A stretch of 42,236 bases of DNA from Polyangiaceae bacterium (lineage in GTDB: Bacteria > Myxococcota_A > Polyangia > Polyangiales > Polyangiaceae). The stretch covers positions 1-42,236 of the forward strand of contig JADLFU010000043.1 of NCBI GenBank assembly GCA_020849655.1, in the 5' to 3' direction. Below, piece after piece: positions 34,633 to 42,236 of this stretch. A model generated the notes under the pieces. It saw only the letters and a program-made list of their open reading frames with translations. It was not told the DNA's origin and searched no databases. Numbering within the stretch: position 1 is the stretch's first letter; every line of letters begins with the position of its first letter. Both the position numbers and the translations under genes were made by a program.

Positions 34633-37631
34633 TTCAGCAGCCTCTCGGTGTAGCGGCGGACGGCGTCGCGCACCTCGGGCGAGACGCCCCGGCGCATCCC
34701 CTCCTGCACGCGGCGGCGGAGCTCCTCGGGGCCCTTGTGCGCGTCCTTCGCGGGGACGTCGCCGTGCTGCGAGGGCTCGCCGCCGTCGCCCTCCTCCTTG
34801 CCGTCACGCTTCGACTTCGCGCCCTTCTGCTCGCCGCCCTTCGGCTGCTGGCCGCCGTCGTCGCCGTCGTCGCTCCCGCTGTCGCGCGCCTGCTCGAGCA
34901 GGCGCTGGGCCTGATCCTGGGCGTCGCGCCCGCGCTGCAGATCGCCGGACTTCAGGGCCTTCTCGGCGTCACGCATCCGCGCCTCCGCCTCCTTCAGCGA
35001 GCGGGCCGTGGCGTCCGATCGGGCGCCGGGCGCGCGCCCGAGCTCACCGACGCGGTCCGCGATCTGGCCCTCGCGCCCGGCGGACTCCTTCAGCTGCCCG
35101 CGCTCCTCGAGCTTCTTCTTGACCTTGGCCTCGAGCTCCTCGACCCAGCGCTGGTGCGGCGCGAGCTTGTCTCGGCCGTCGGCGGCGCCGCGCGCGGCGG
35201 CCTGGCGGCGCGCGCGATCGAGCAGGCTGGCGGCGTCGTCTCCGCCGCGATCCTGGGGCTCCTTGCCGGCCTCTCCGAGCTCTCGTCCCGCGCGCCTGCC
35301 CGCGTCGCGCGCGCCCTGCAGCTCGCCGCGCTCGAGGGCCTCGGCCATGTCGAGCAGGCCCTGGCGACCCTTCTCGAGCGGCGCGTCCGGATCGCCGTCG
35401 GCGGACCCGAGGCGACTCGCGATCTCGCGCAGCTCGGTCGCGCGGCGCTTCGCCTCGTCCAGCAGCTCGTCGCCGCCGGCCTCCTTCGCAGCGTCGCGGA
35501 GCGCGCGCTCGACGCTCTCCTGGTTCTCGCCGTGCTCGCGCGCCAGCTCCTCGAGGGCCCTCTGCTCCTGGTCGAAGGACTCCTCGTCGTCGGCCGGTGA
35601 CTCGTCGCCTGGCTGCGGCTCGCCGCCGCTCCCGTCGCCGCCGCCGCCGCCCCCGCCGCTGCCGCCTCGAAACGAGGGGTGGGGGCGCGCGAGCCTCGCC
35701 GCGAGATCGCGCGCGGCGAGCTCCGCGTGCGCGAGATCCCCGGTGCTCCGCGCCCGCACGATGCGCCGCTGTCCGTTCTCGATGATCTCGCCGAGATCGT
35801 TGCCGAGCACCCAGAGCTGGCGGATGGCCGCGCCGCTCGGCCCGAGCGCGGCCACGCCCGCGTCCGCCCGCGCGAGCGAGCGCGCCTTGTCGACGTCGCG
35901 CGCCGCGGAGAGGAGCGCGTCCCCGACGTCGGTCGCCAGCCGCGAGACGCGCTTCGCGAGCCTCGCCGCGTCCTTCGTCGCGATCGTCGTCGCCGCGCGA
36001 TCGAGCGCGATGGCGGCGCGCTCGACGGCCGCGATCGCCTGCTTCGTGTCGGATGACGGGCCCTCCGCGGCGCGCAGGCGCGCGAGCTGCCCGGCGACGA
36101 ACGCGCGCGTCTTCGGCGAGAACCGCACGGGGCCGAAGCTGCGCGCCATGATCTCGTCGATCTTCGCGCGCGCCGCGGCGAGCTTCGCGCGGACGTCCGC
36201 GGTCGAGGGCGGCGGCGCGGCGGTCGACAGCTCGGCCAGCAGATCGACCAGCGTGTCGCGCGCCTCGAACAGCGCCCGCGCGCGCTCGGCCTCGAGCTCC
36301 CCGATCGCCGGCGGCACGAGCGTGATGGCGTCGCTCTTGCCCCACTTCGGCCCGGTGATGGGATCGTTGTCGCGCGCCTCGACGGTGACCTCGATCGGCA
36401 GGTAGCTCGCCCGCACGAAGCGGTCGTCCGCGCGCAGCGTGTAGCCGCCGCGGTCGGCGCGCGTGTCGCCCTCCGGGCGCGAGAGGGTACGTCGCTCCTC
36501 CTTGCCGCCCGCGCGCAGGACGAGATCGACCTGCCGCAGGCCGTGATCGTCCTCCGCCTCGTAGGCGACGCGCGTCTCCGGCTGCTCGACGAGCTTCGCG
36601 GTGCTGGGCGCGCCGTCGAGCCTCACCCGCGGCGGCAGATCGGGGACGGCCGTCACCGCGATCGCGCCGTCCTGCAGCACCAGCGTCTCGCCGAGGCGCG
36701 CGGCCACGCGCAGCAACACCGTGCCGGAGAGCGCCCAGCGCGCGGTGACGCCGCCCGCGCCGTCGTCGGCGAACGCGATCTCGTGGCCGGCGAGATCGGT
36801 GAGCACGAGCGCGCGACCCCGCAGCGCGGGCGTGCCGTGCACCGAGAGCGCGGAGCCCACCGGCGCCTCGAGGCCCGCCGCCGCGGAGGCGACGTACTCC
36901 TTGCGGCGGAGGTACTCGGGCGGCCTCACCGTGACGCGCACGTCCTCGAGGTAGGTCAGCGTGAGGGGCGCCTGGCCCCGCCGCGCGGCGGCGACGAGCA
37001 GCCCCTCGACGACGCGCGACGGGCTGGCGATGAAGCCCGCCGTCGCCGGGAGGAAGAGCGCGAGCGCCGCCCACGCGAGCGCGCGCGAGCGCCGCCGCGC
37101 GAACAGCGCCACGGCGTCGACCGACACGCGCGCGAGCGAGCGGGTGGCGTGCGCCTCGGCGAGCTCGCGGGAGCCCACGCCGTCGTCCTGCTTGGCGCGC
37201 TCGAGCAGCCCGAGCGCTCGCAAGGCCCGCGCCGCGCCGTCGGGATCCGCGCGGGCCACCATCGCCGAGAGCCAGCGCTCGAGGCTCGCGGCCCGCCGCC
37301 TGTCGCGCGCCGCGACCACCACGCCGACGATGAGCACGACCGCGACCCCGGCGATCGCCGCCGCGCGCGGCCCCGGCGTGCCGAGGCGCGCGAGCCACGC
37401 GCCCGCGACCACCGCGGCGAGGAGCGCGGCGAGCGACAGGCGGCGCGCAGGCGCGGTGAGCGCGGAGACGAAGGGCTCCCGCAGCCGCGCGAGCTCCCGC
37501 CGTCGGGACAGGCGCGGCGGCGGCTTCGGGGGCGGGAAGGACGGGGCCAACGCGCTCGGGCTTATCACGAAGCCTCGACGTCGGAGCGCCACGCGCGCTC
37601 GCGCCGCCGGTGGCCGGCCCGGCTCGGTCAC
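34629..37631 (-). CDS. DUF4175-like large membrane protein with coiled-coil C terminus
   Basis: The 1000-residue protein has N-terminal membrane helices (near residues 66-84, 90-108 and 185-200), then an exported beta-rich part (about 220-440, including YLEDVRVTVRPPEYLRRKEY and YEAEDDHGLRQVDLVLRAGG). A long helical, charged region follows. It has a Gly-rich hinge near residue 655 and many Gln/Glu/Arg-rich heptad-like helices such as ALERGELQGARDAGRRAGRE and DAEKALKSGDLQRGRDAQDQ. This layout matches DUF4175/TIGR02302-like proteins of unknown function. GTG at 37631 is taken as the start without clear Shine-Dalgarno support; GTG at 37568 (VISPSALAP) is the alternative. It follows the zinc-ribbon gene by 31 bases and is coupled to the peptidase gene. 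Confidence 0.75.
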   Translation of the reverse strand: MTEPGRPPAARARVALRRRGFVISPSALAPSFPPPKPPPRLSRRRELARLREPFVSALTAPARRLSLAALLAAVVAGAWLARLGTPGPRAAAIAGVAVVLIVGVVVAARDRRRAASLERWLSAMVARADPDGAARALRALGLLERAKQDDGVGSRELAEAHATRSLARVSVDAVALFARRRSRALAWAALALFLPATAGFIASPSRVVEGLLVAAARRGQAPLTLTYLEDVRVTVRPPEYLRRKEYVASAAAGLEAPVGSALSVHGTPALRGRALVLTDLAGHEIAFADDGAGGVTARWALSGTVLLRVAARLGETLVLQDGAIAVTAVPDLPPRVRLDGAPSTAKLVEQPETRVAYEAEDDHGLRQVDLVLRAGGKEERRTLSRPEGDTRADRGGYTLRADDRFVRASYLPIEVTVEARDNDPITGPKWGKSDAITLVPPAIGELEAERARALFEARDTLVDLLAELSTAAPPPSTADVRAKLAAARAKIDEIMARSFGPVRFSPKTRAFVAGQLARLRAAEGPSSDTKQAIAAVERAAIALDRAATTIATKDAARLAKRVSRLATDVGDALLSAARDVDKARSLARADAGVAALGPSGAAIRQLWVLGNDLGEIIENGQRRIVRARSTGDLAHAELAARDLAARLARPHPSFRGGSGGGGGGGDGSGGEPQPGDESPADDEESFDQEQRALEELAREHGENQESVERALRDAAKEAGGDELLDEAKRRATELREIASRLGSADGDPDAPLEKGRQGLLDMAEALERGELQGARDAGRRAGRELGEAGKEPQDRGGDDAASLLDRARRQAAARGAADGRDKLAPHQRWVEELEAKVKKKLEERGQLKESAGREGQIADRVGELGRAPGARSDATARSLKEAEARMRDAEKALKSGDLQRGRDAQDQAQRLLEQARDSGSDDGDDGGQQPKGGEQKGAKSKRDGKEEGDGGEPSQHGDVPAKDAHKGPEELRRRVQEGMRRGVSPEVRDAVRRYTERLLK

Positions 37632-37662
37632 GAGGGGGGTTGTTCGCCCGCGGACTCACCCG

Positions 37663-38862
37663 TCACCGGGTCGACGGCAGGGCGAGGGGGAGGTCGACGA
37701 CGGGACGAGGCCGCGCGGGAGGGTCGGGGCGCCGCAGCGCGAGGGCCCCGGCGAGGGCGATCCCGACCAACCCGAGGCCGACGACAGCGGCGACGACGGC
37801 GGCGCGCACGGAGCGATCGCGCGCGGCGAGCGCGCGGTCGAGGCGGTCCGCGTCCGTGGCGGTCCCTCCTCCGGCGGCGGCGGGGGCGCCCACGACGTTC
37901 TGAGCGTCGCAGTAGGCGCAGGTCGCCACCACCTCGGAGACCGCGCTGCGAGGGAGCGGCGCCCCGCAGGAGCGGCAAGCAGGCCCGTGACCATCGGGCC
38001 TGGCGGCGAACCCGAGGCACACGACCGACAGCGCGCGGCGGTTCGCGATGACCACGCGCAGCGCGAGCGCTCCGGCGATGAAGAGGGCGAGGGAGACCAT
38101 CACTGTCGGCCCGAAGCCGGTCGAGCCCGCGGCGATCGGGAGCCAGCCAAGACCCAGCACGGACAGCGCTGCCAACAGCCCGTTCACGCGCTGCGACGAG
38201 GGCTGGTGGAAGAGCGCGGCGACGGCTCGCAGCGTGGCGGCGCGCGAGGCCTCCCGGCCGCGAGCGGCGGCGAACCTCGCGCGGACTGCGGGTGGGATGG
38301 GAACATCGGCGCCGCAGGCGTCGCACGACACCTCCGCCGCGTCCGCGATGGCGGCAGGCGCTCCGCACGAGGGACACGTCACCAGCGACGGCACCGGCGG
38401 CGCGGGCGCCGACCGCGCCGACCCGCTCGCAGCGAGGCGCCGCTGCGACCTCAGCACGTCCCCGAGCGCGTCGAGCGAGCCCCGCTCGATCTCGTTGTTC
38501 GCGTGGGCGAGATCGAGCTTCACGCCGTCGCCGAGATCGAGGTGCAGTCGGCCTCGTCGAACGGAGACCTCGGCGATCATCGGCCACCGGACGCGCACCC
38601 CGTGGTGCGGCCCGCCGTCGACCTGCATCTCTTCAGGGAGCAGCCGCACATCGCTGGCGCGCTCGCTCCCCAGCATGGCCCGGAGAATCACTGCGATGAT
38701 TGGCAAGAAATAGACGTAGAAGAACGAGAAGACGAGCGTCTCGTCGCCCGCGCGTGTCCACTCACCAAAGAGCCCCAGGCCGATCACGAGCGTGATCGTG
38801 CCCAGCACCACGCGCGAGAGCGCGGTGGCGCCAGTCTGGAGCGGTAGCTTGGTCAGATCCAT
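37663..38862 (-). CDS. Zinc-ribbon membrane protein of unknown function
   Basis: ATG at 38862 (MDLTKLPLQTGATALSRVVL) is taken as the start; 46 further upstream residues in frame are Arg/Ala-rich. The 399-residue protein has two N-terminal membrane helices (about residues 15-65), a soluble segment with a beta-strand pattern (EEMQVDGGPHHGVRVRWPMI), and a first zinc ribbon (CPSCGAPAAIADAAEVSCDA then CGADV). Two further membrane helices come at about residues 260-310. A second ribbon (CRSCGAPLPRSAVSEVVATC then AYC) and a last membrane helix near the C terminus follow. The paired Cys-x-x-Cys motifs imply two structural zinc sites. I do not recognise the family. It heads the seven-gene minus-strand run. 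Confidence 0.7.
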   Translation of the reverse strand: MDLTKLPLQTGATALSRVVLGTITLVIGLGLFGEWTRAGDETLVFSFFYVYFLPIIAVILRAMLGSERASDVRLLPEEMQVDGGPHHGVRVRWPMIAEVSVRRGRLHLDLGDGVKLDLAHANNEIERGSLDALGDVLRSQRRLAASGSARSAPAPPVPSLVTCPSCGAPAAIADAAEVSCDACGADVPIPPAVRARFAAARGREASRAATLRAVAALFHQPSSQRVNGLLAALSVLGLGWLPIAAGSTGFGPTVMVSLALFIAGALALRVVIANRRALSVVCLGFAARPDGHGPACRSCGAPLPRSAVSEVVATCAYCDAQNVVGAPAAAGGGTATDADRLDRALAARDRSVRAAVVAAVVGLGLVGIALAGALALRRPDPPARPRPVVDLPLALPSTR

Positions 38863-39295
38863 CGCTTCAGCCTGCCCCGTGGACGGTCCGACTTGCAACA
38901 GGGAGCCAGCGGCGCTCGGCGAGCGCTCCTCCCCGGCGCGCCTGAGCGCACGCTGGGCCGCCGCCTGCGAGCGCCTCGCGTCTCTCTTGCGCGCCGCCAC
39001 ACGCGCACTCTCCAGCTCCGGCGTCGTCTGCGCGCTACGCGCTTTTCACGATCCTCACCACCTCCGACACGTCTCCCGCGCGATCGGCGGCGGCCTGCCC
39101 GCGTGCGGCGCATCCGCCAGCGCAGCCGACACGCTCGCCGCTGCCACCGCCAGCGCGCGCCTGCGTACAGCCCGTGCCAGGGTCGATGCCGATGCGCGAT
39201 CGCTTCACCCTCGTGTCCGCGCTCACGTCGCTGGGGCGCGGGTGCGTGAAGTTCGTGGGCGTGGCGTGTTGACGGGGGAGCGACGAAGGGGTAGG
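38863..39295. other. 433-base divergent intergenic region
   Basis: No convincing gene is seen. A 63-residue minus-strand frame (39035-39226) has four Cys but no start signal or family resemblance. Plus-strand frames are Arg-rich noise. The right end carries the candidate promoter of the metalloprotease gene. On the minus strand TTGCAA (near 38893) could be a -35 element for the zinc-ribbon gene, but no good -10 follows. Confidence 0.4.
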
Positions 39296-39297
39296 GT
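39269..39297 (+). promoter_or_regulatory. Candidate promoter of the metalloprotease gene
   Basis: TTGACG (39269-39274, five of six matches) and TAGGGT (39292-39297) are 17 bases apart. Transcription would start near 39304, leaving the GTG at 39296 outside the message and the ATG at 39306 at or next to its 5' end. If a more distant promoter is used instead, AGGGTG (39294-39299) could act as Shine-Dalgarno for that ATG. Confidence 0.4.
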
Positions 39298-41743
39298 GCC
39301 TGGTGATGCAAAAGCAAGCCTCGGCTCGGCTCGGCTCGGCTCGGCTGTTTGCGCACTGCTGGTGACGGGCGTGGCCCTGGCGGTTCTCTGCGCCGGGACG
39401 AGCTGCAGTCCTCCGCCTCTCGGGAACATCCCGGGCACTGGCTCGAAGAGCGAAGCGATGAGCCGCGTGGGGATCGAGCGCGTCGTGCCGCTACGCTTCG
39501 TGCTGGTGCAGGAGTCGGCCGTCTCGGCAGACAAGGTCACCTGGCAGAACCTCATCGCCAGCGTGCAGATGGCCAACGAGACCTTTCGTAACGCGGGGAT
39601 CCAGTTCCGGATCTCGTCTGCGACTCGCCAGGTCATGCCCGCGTTCGGTCACGACATCGCCACGCCTGCGGTGGTCACTTGGAGTTCCGTGGAGGCAGAG
39701 TTGAACGCTGCCTTCCCTGCGTGGTGGGACCCAGCTGGGCTCCCGGCTGCCAGCGAGGCACAGCCAAAGAGCGTGTGGCTCTACTACGCCTCCACGCGCT
39801 TCAGCGACCCCTCCGAACTCGTGATCTACGTGGTGGGAGCGAACGGATGCTGCCACTCCTCCGCGGTGCCGTACCACGCGCGCGGTGCGATCATGATCGG
39901 CGGCGGGATGGGCACGCACTCCAAGCTCGGTCATGAGCTGGGGCACACGTTCGGGCTGATGCACTCCATGGGGGGGGGGATGGCCCGACGCGCTCCAGTG
40001 CGACCCCTCCGCAAGCGTCGACTGCAACATCTACGGCGCCCCCGGCACCTTCACGGGGGTGAACACGCTCGCGGACGACTGGGACCAGGTGTATCTGCCT
40101 GGTTCCTCGGCGGCGTCGCCCCACCAGGTCTTCACGAGCCGCGCTGCGGCCACGGCAGCAGGGCTCGCCAATCTGCGGTACATCCACACAGGCAGCAACT
40201 GCGCGACCAGCTGGATGGGAGACGGATCCCTCTCCTGCACGCTGCTCGGCAACCCGGCGACTTACAGCGAGGTGTGGAGCTCGACGAACCCGGCGGCGTT
40301 GCCCAAGCTTCGGGGCTTTGCGTTTCCGTCCGCGGGCGGCAAGCTCGGCGGCAACGGCCACTCCAACCTCGAACCGCCCACGCTGGGCTGGCCGGTGAGC
40401 CTCGCGGATGGCCAGGTCGACCAGATCCGCAAAACACTGCGGTACGATCAGAAGATCCAGGCGGGCGCGGAGCCGCGTCTGGCGGCGTTGGGCAACGGGG
40501 GGGGCGGCCCTTCCTCGGGGGGATGCAGCGAAAGCAGCCGTTCGAGAAGCTCGACCTAGACGGCGACGGAAAGCGTGATCTGGCGGTCTGGTACCCGCCT
40601 CCCACCACCACAGGCACGGGAACTTTTCGGGTCTTTCTCAGCGGCACGGCCTACGCCGCCGAGAGCTCCGTCGCGTTCGGGACGCTGGGCGACATCCCCA
40701 TCCCCGCGGACTACAATGGCGATGGCGTCACCGACTACGCTGTCTTCCGGCCACCTGCGGGCGTGGGCAACGACGGCAGCGCCGCGTCGTGGGTGCGGTG
40801 CGTCTCGTCCACCGGCCCCGTTGCGCACAACTGTGCGGTACCGTTGACGACCGCCTGGGGAAATCGTGGTGATGTCCCATTCCCGGGAGTCAACTTCGAT
40901 GGTCTCGCCTCCACGGGCGAGGTGGCCGTGTATCGGCCTGGTACGGGTCAATTCTCCGCGTACAACCTCGCGACGGGTGCGTCCAGGATCGTCTCCGCCG
41001 GGAGCGGGATGCCGTTCGTCGGCCTGTACGACGACGATGAGCAGACGGACGTCGGTGTCTTCTATCCGCAGTTTGCGCTCTTTGCTCTCCAGCTCTCGAC
41101 AGCGGGGTACGCCAGTTACACGGCCGTCGATTTCTGTGATTTCTGGAACCCCAGCTACTACTGCAAGTACGCGCCGAAGATGGCAGGAACGAGCGCGGAT
41201 CGCGGCGGCGCCATCCCGCTGACAGGGAGGGTCCAGATGCGCAGCATCGGCGGTACCGCCAAGGCGCGAAACGCGCTGGGTCTGTGGGACCCGAGCGACG
41301 GCACGTGGAACATCCGCTGGGCGCCCATCACCTCCACGATGACCAGCGCGTACACCTGGGGCGACCTCGGCGACATCGTCGTCGCTGATGCTGTGGGGCG
41401 AAGAGAGCAGGACGGCCTGGCGCAAGTTGGCAAGCGGAGCGAGGTGGTCATCTTCCGGTCGGAGTCGTCCGCTCCCGGCCCCGGGGGCCCCGGGTACTTC
41501 TGGCGATGCCCCTTCACGAGCGGTGGGCTGTACTGCGACGGCGGTACCGAGCAGTCCATCGCCGTCCCGCAGGGCCAGAAGCGGACCGAGGCGTTCGCGC
41601 TGCAGGACATGGTGGGCGACGGCAAGCCAGAGCTGTGTACCCTGCACGCCGACCCGATGACTGTGCGGTGCGTGACCTCGGACAGCGGCACCACGACGGC
41701 CATCACGGTGACGTTTTCGCAGAGCGGAGGAGTGTTCCTATGA
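39296..41743 (+). CDS. Secreted metzincin-type metalloprotease with FG-GAP-like repeats; frame displaced at poly-G tracts
   Basis: From GTG 39296 the frame gives a signal sequence (VCALLVTGVALAVLCAGTSC, weak lipobox). A protease domain follows, with KLGHELGHTFGLMHSMGG: His213, Glu214, His217 and His223 form the metzincin HExxHxxGxxH site. After a G10 tract (39970-39979) the same frame becomes Arg-rich nonsense, while the +1 frame continues sensibly (WPDALQCDPSASVDCNIYGA, then ADDWDQVYLPG and YIHTGSNCATSWMGDGSLSC). Near a G8 tract (40497-40504) sense returns to the first frame: LDLDGDGKRDLAVWYP, PADYNGDGVTDYAVFRP and further FG-GAP/VCBS-type calcium-binding repeats to the end. G9 at both tracts would give one continuous protein of about 815 residues. 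Its stop overlaps the next start (ATGA). Confidence 0.75.
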   Translation: MPGDAKASLGSARLGSAVCALLVTGVALAVLCAGTSCSPPPLGNIPGTGSKSEAMSRVGIERVVPLRFVLVQESAVSADKVTWQNLIASVQMANETFRNAGIQFRISSATRQVMPAFGHDIATPAVVTWSSVEAELNAAFPAWWDPAGLPAASEAQPKSVWLYYASTRFSDPSELVIYVVGANGCCHSSAVPYHARGAIMIGGGMGTHSKLGHELGHTFGLMHSMGGGMARRAPVRPLRKRRLQHLRRPRHLHGGEHARGRLGPGVSAWFLGGVAPPGLHEPRCGHGSRARQSAVHPHRQQLRDQLDGRRIPLLHAARQPGDLQRGVELDEPGGVAQASGLCVSVRGRQARRQRPLQPRTAHAGLAGEPRGWPGRPDPQNTAVRSEDPGGRGAASGGVGQRGGRPFLGGMQRKQPFEKLDLDGDGKRDLAVWYPPPTTTGTGTFRVFLSGTAYAAESSVAFGTLGDIPIPADYNGDGVTDYAVFRPPAGVGNDGSAASWVRCVSSTGPVAHNCAVPLTTAWGNRGDVPFPGVNFDGLASTGEVAVYRPGTGQFSAYNLATGASRIVSAGSGMPFVGLYDDDEQTDVGVFYPQFALFALQLSTAGYASYTAVDFCDFWNPSYYCKYAPKMAGTSADRGGAIPLTGRVQMRSIGGTAKARNALGLWDPSDGTWNIRWAPITSTMTSAYTWGDLGDIVVADAVGRREQDGLAQVGKRSEVVIFRSESSAPGPGGPGYFWRCPFTSGGLYCDGGTEQSIAVPQGQKRTEAFALQDMVGDGKPELCTLHADPMTVRCVTSDSGTTTAITVTFSQSGGVFL
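39320..39346 (+). repeat. Pentanucleotide repeat (CTCGG)5 at the start of the metalloprotease gene
   Basis: Five perfect CTCGG copies plus CT lie between the possible starts (GTG 39296, ATG 39306) and the hydrophobic core of the signal peptide. The unit is not a multiple of three, so gain or loss of a copy changes which start is in frame with the protease. Confidence 0.9.
39970..39979 (+). repeat. G10 homopolymer in the metalloprotease gene
   Basis: Ten consecutive G follow the metzincin zinc motif (the first G belongs to the ATG codon for Met225). Removing one G puts the downstream coding sequence (WPDALQCDPSASVDC) in frame with the upstream protease domain. Confidence 0.9.
40497..40504 (+). 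repeat. G8 homopolymer in the metalloprotease gene (G6 at 40517-40522)
   Basis: Eight consecutive G, with a further G6 tract at 40517-40522, lie where the coding frame must return to the first frame before a TAG at 40557-40559. Adding one G in either tract restores the reading frame (through GNGGGRPFLGG or GGGGPSSGG, respectively). Confidence 0.88.
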
Positions 41744-42236
41744 AGAACCTGGGTCGCGGAGGGCGGTCGTGGGTCGTGGCGCTCGCGGGCGTCGCCGGCT
41801 GTGGGCAGCCGAAGGCGCAGCCGGATCCGAGCGTCGTCGTCCCGGGCGGCGGTGCGGGGACGACCGCGGGCGGATCGTCGGGTGGTGGCACGGCTGCAGG
41901 CGCAGCGACCGCAGGGGGTTCGGCTGGTTCGGTCGCTGGAGGCGCCAGCGCAGGCACGGGCGGCCGCGCGGGGTTCGGTGGCGGCGGCGCCGCAGGGAGC
42001 GCTGGAGCCGGCGGCGACCCTGCCGGGAAGGGCGGTGGCGGCAGCGCAGGTTCATCGGGTGCCGGAGAGGGCGGCGCGGCCGGCAAGACGACGACTTGCC
42101 CGAAGGGACCCGGCCCCGCGATGGTGCTCATCGACGTGCCGGGCGCGGCGGCGTACTGCATCGACAGCACGGAGGTGACGCAGGCAGAGTACGCGGCGTT
42201 CCTGGCCAACCAACCCGACGTCGCGAAGCAGTCGAG
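41740..42236 (+). CDS. FGE/SUMF1-like lipoprotein with Gly-rich linker (3' truncated)
   Basis: ATG at 41740 overlaps the protease stop (ATGA) and has GGAGGAG (41726-41732) seven bases upstream. A short signal peptide ends AGVAGC, after which a Gly/Ala/Ser linker of about 90 residues acts as a spacer. The visible end, PAMVLIDVPGAAAYCIDSTE followed by VTQAEYAAFLANQ, is the opening of a formylglycine-generating-enzyme/SUMF1-like domain (family of SUMF1, EgtB-type and PvdO-like proteins). The catalytic Cys residues lie beyond the right edge, so activity is unknown; many myxobacterial homologues are exported and of unknown function. Coupling to the metalloprotease suggests the two surface proteins are made together. 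Confidence 0.85.
   Translation, partial: MKNLGRGGRSWVVALAGVAGCGQPKAQPDPSVVVPGGGAGTTAGGSSGGGTAAGAATAGGSAGSVAGGASAGTGGRAGFGGGGAAGSAGAGGDPAGKGGGGSAGSSGAGEGGAAGKTTTCPKGPGPAMVLIDVPGAAAYCIDSTEVTQAEYAAFLANQPDVAKQS

Noticed and set aside
39035-39226. Minus-strand 63-residue Cys-containing frame in the intergenic gap
   Set aside because: No Shine-Dalgarno, no family resemblance and composition like neighbouring noise.
39980-40504. Treating the Arg-rich first-frame segment as a real protein domain
   Set aside because: The alternative frame has normal composition and continues the sense of both flanks, whereas the first frame reads as shadow sequence.

Overview
This window is very GC-rich chromosomal DNA with almost continuous coding on both strands. 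It looks like a myxobacterium (Myxococcota, probably the Polyangia/Sandaracinales side). That is inference from gene content, not a computed placement: FHA and receiver proteins with long Ala/Pro linkers, a Gly/Ala/Ser-rich lipoprotein carrying an FGE-like domain, a twin-size UvrA, CX4CH lipoproteins and an Rpn-like protein ending in a Gly-Arg-Glu-Glu repeat. I see no tRNA, rRNA, CRISPR array, complete insertion sequence or prophage.

Layout. 1-2518: the end of an Rpn-like gene, then a GT-C type membrane glycosyltransferase on the minus strand. 2660-4814: a receiver-domain protein followed by a phosphofructokinase. 4807-9452 (minus strand): a tight operon of a metal-receptor-like protein, a membrane metallophosphoesterase, prolyl-tRNA synthetase, a small unrecognised protein and a GNAT acetyltransferase. 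9553-13430: an FHA protein whose 3' end runs antisense into ruvA; ruvA is coupled to two small CX4CH lipoproteins, and divergent from these is an iron superoxide dismutase. 13459-14941: a CysH-type reductase, then a small gene and a frame-broken nucleotidyltransferase. 15241-19420: tldD, tldE and a polytopic membrane protein, all coupled. 19428-23334: a lone sdhC divergent from gyrB, with a lipoprotein cyclophilin directly behind gyrB. 23373-38862: seven genes in a row on the minus strand (zinc-ribbon membrane protein, DUF4175-like protein, gluzincin peptidase, methyltransferase, 3-hydroxyacyl-CoA dehydrogenase, hybrid histidine kinase, tandem UvrA). 39296-42236: a secreted metzincin with FG-GAP-like repeats coupled to an FGE-like lipoprotein that runs off the right edge.

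Most of the window is housekeeping. Adjacent genes are repeatedly joined by four-base overlaps (GTGA, ATGA or TTGA), so several true starts are GTG or TTG and lie well inside the longest open frames. The region most worth a second look is 39269-40559. There the metalloprotease gene carries a five-copy CTCGG repeat between two alternative starts in different frames. Downstream it has a G10 tract and a G8 (or neighbouring G6) tract, and protein-like coding sits in a different frame between them. Either the reading frame is broken by homopolymer errors at both points, or this is a multi-switch phase-variable secreted protease.
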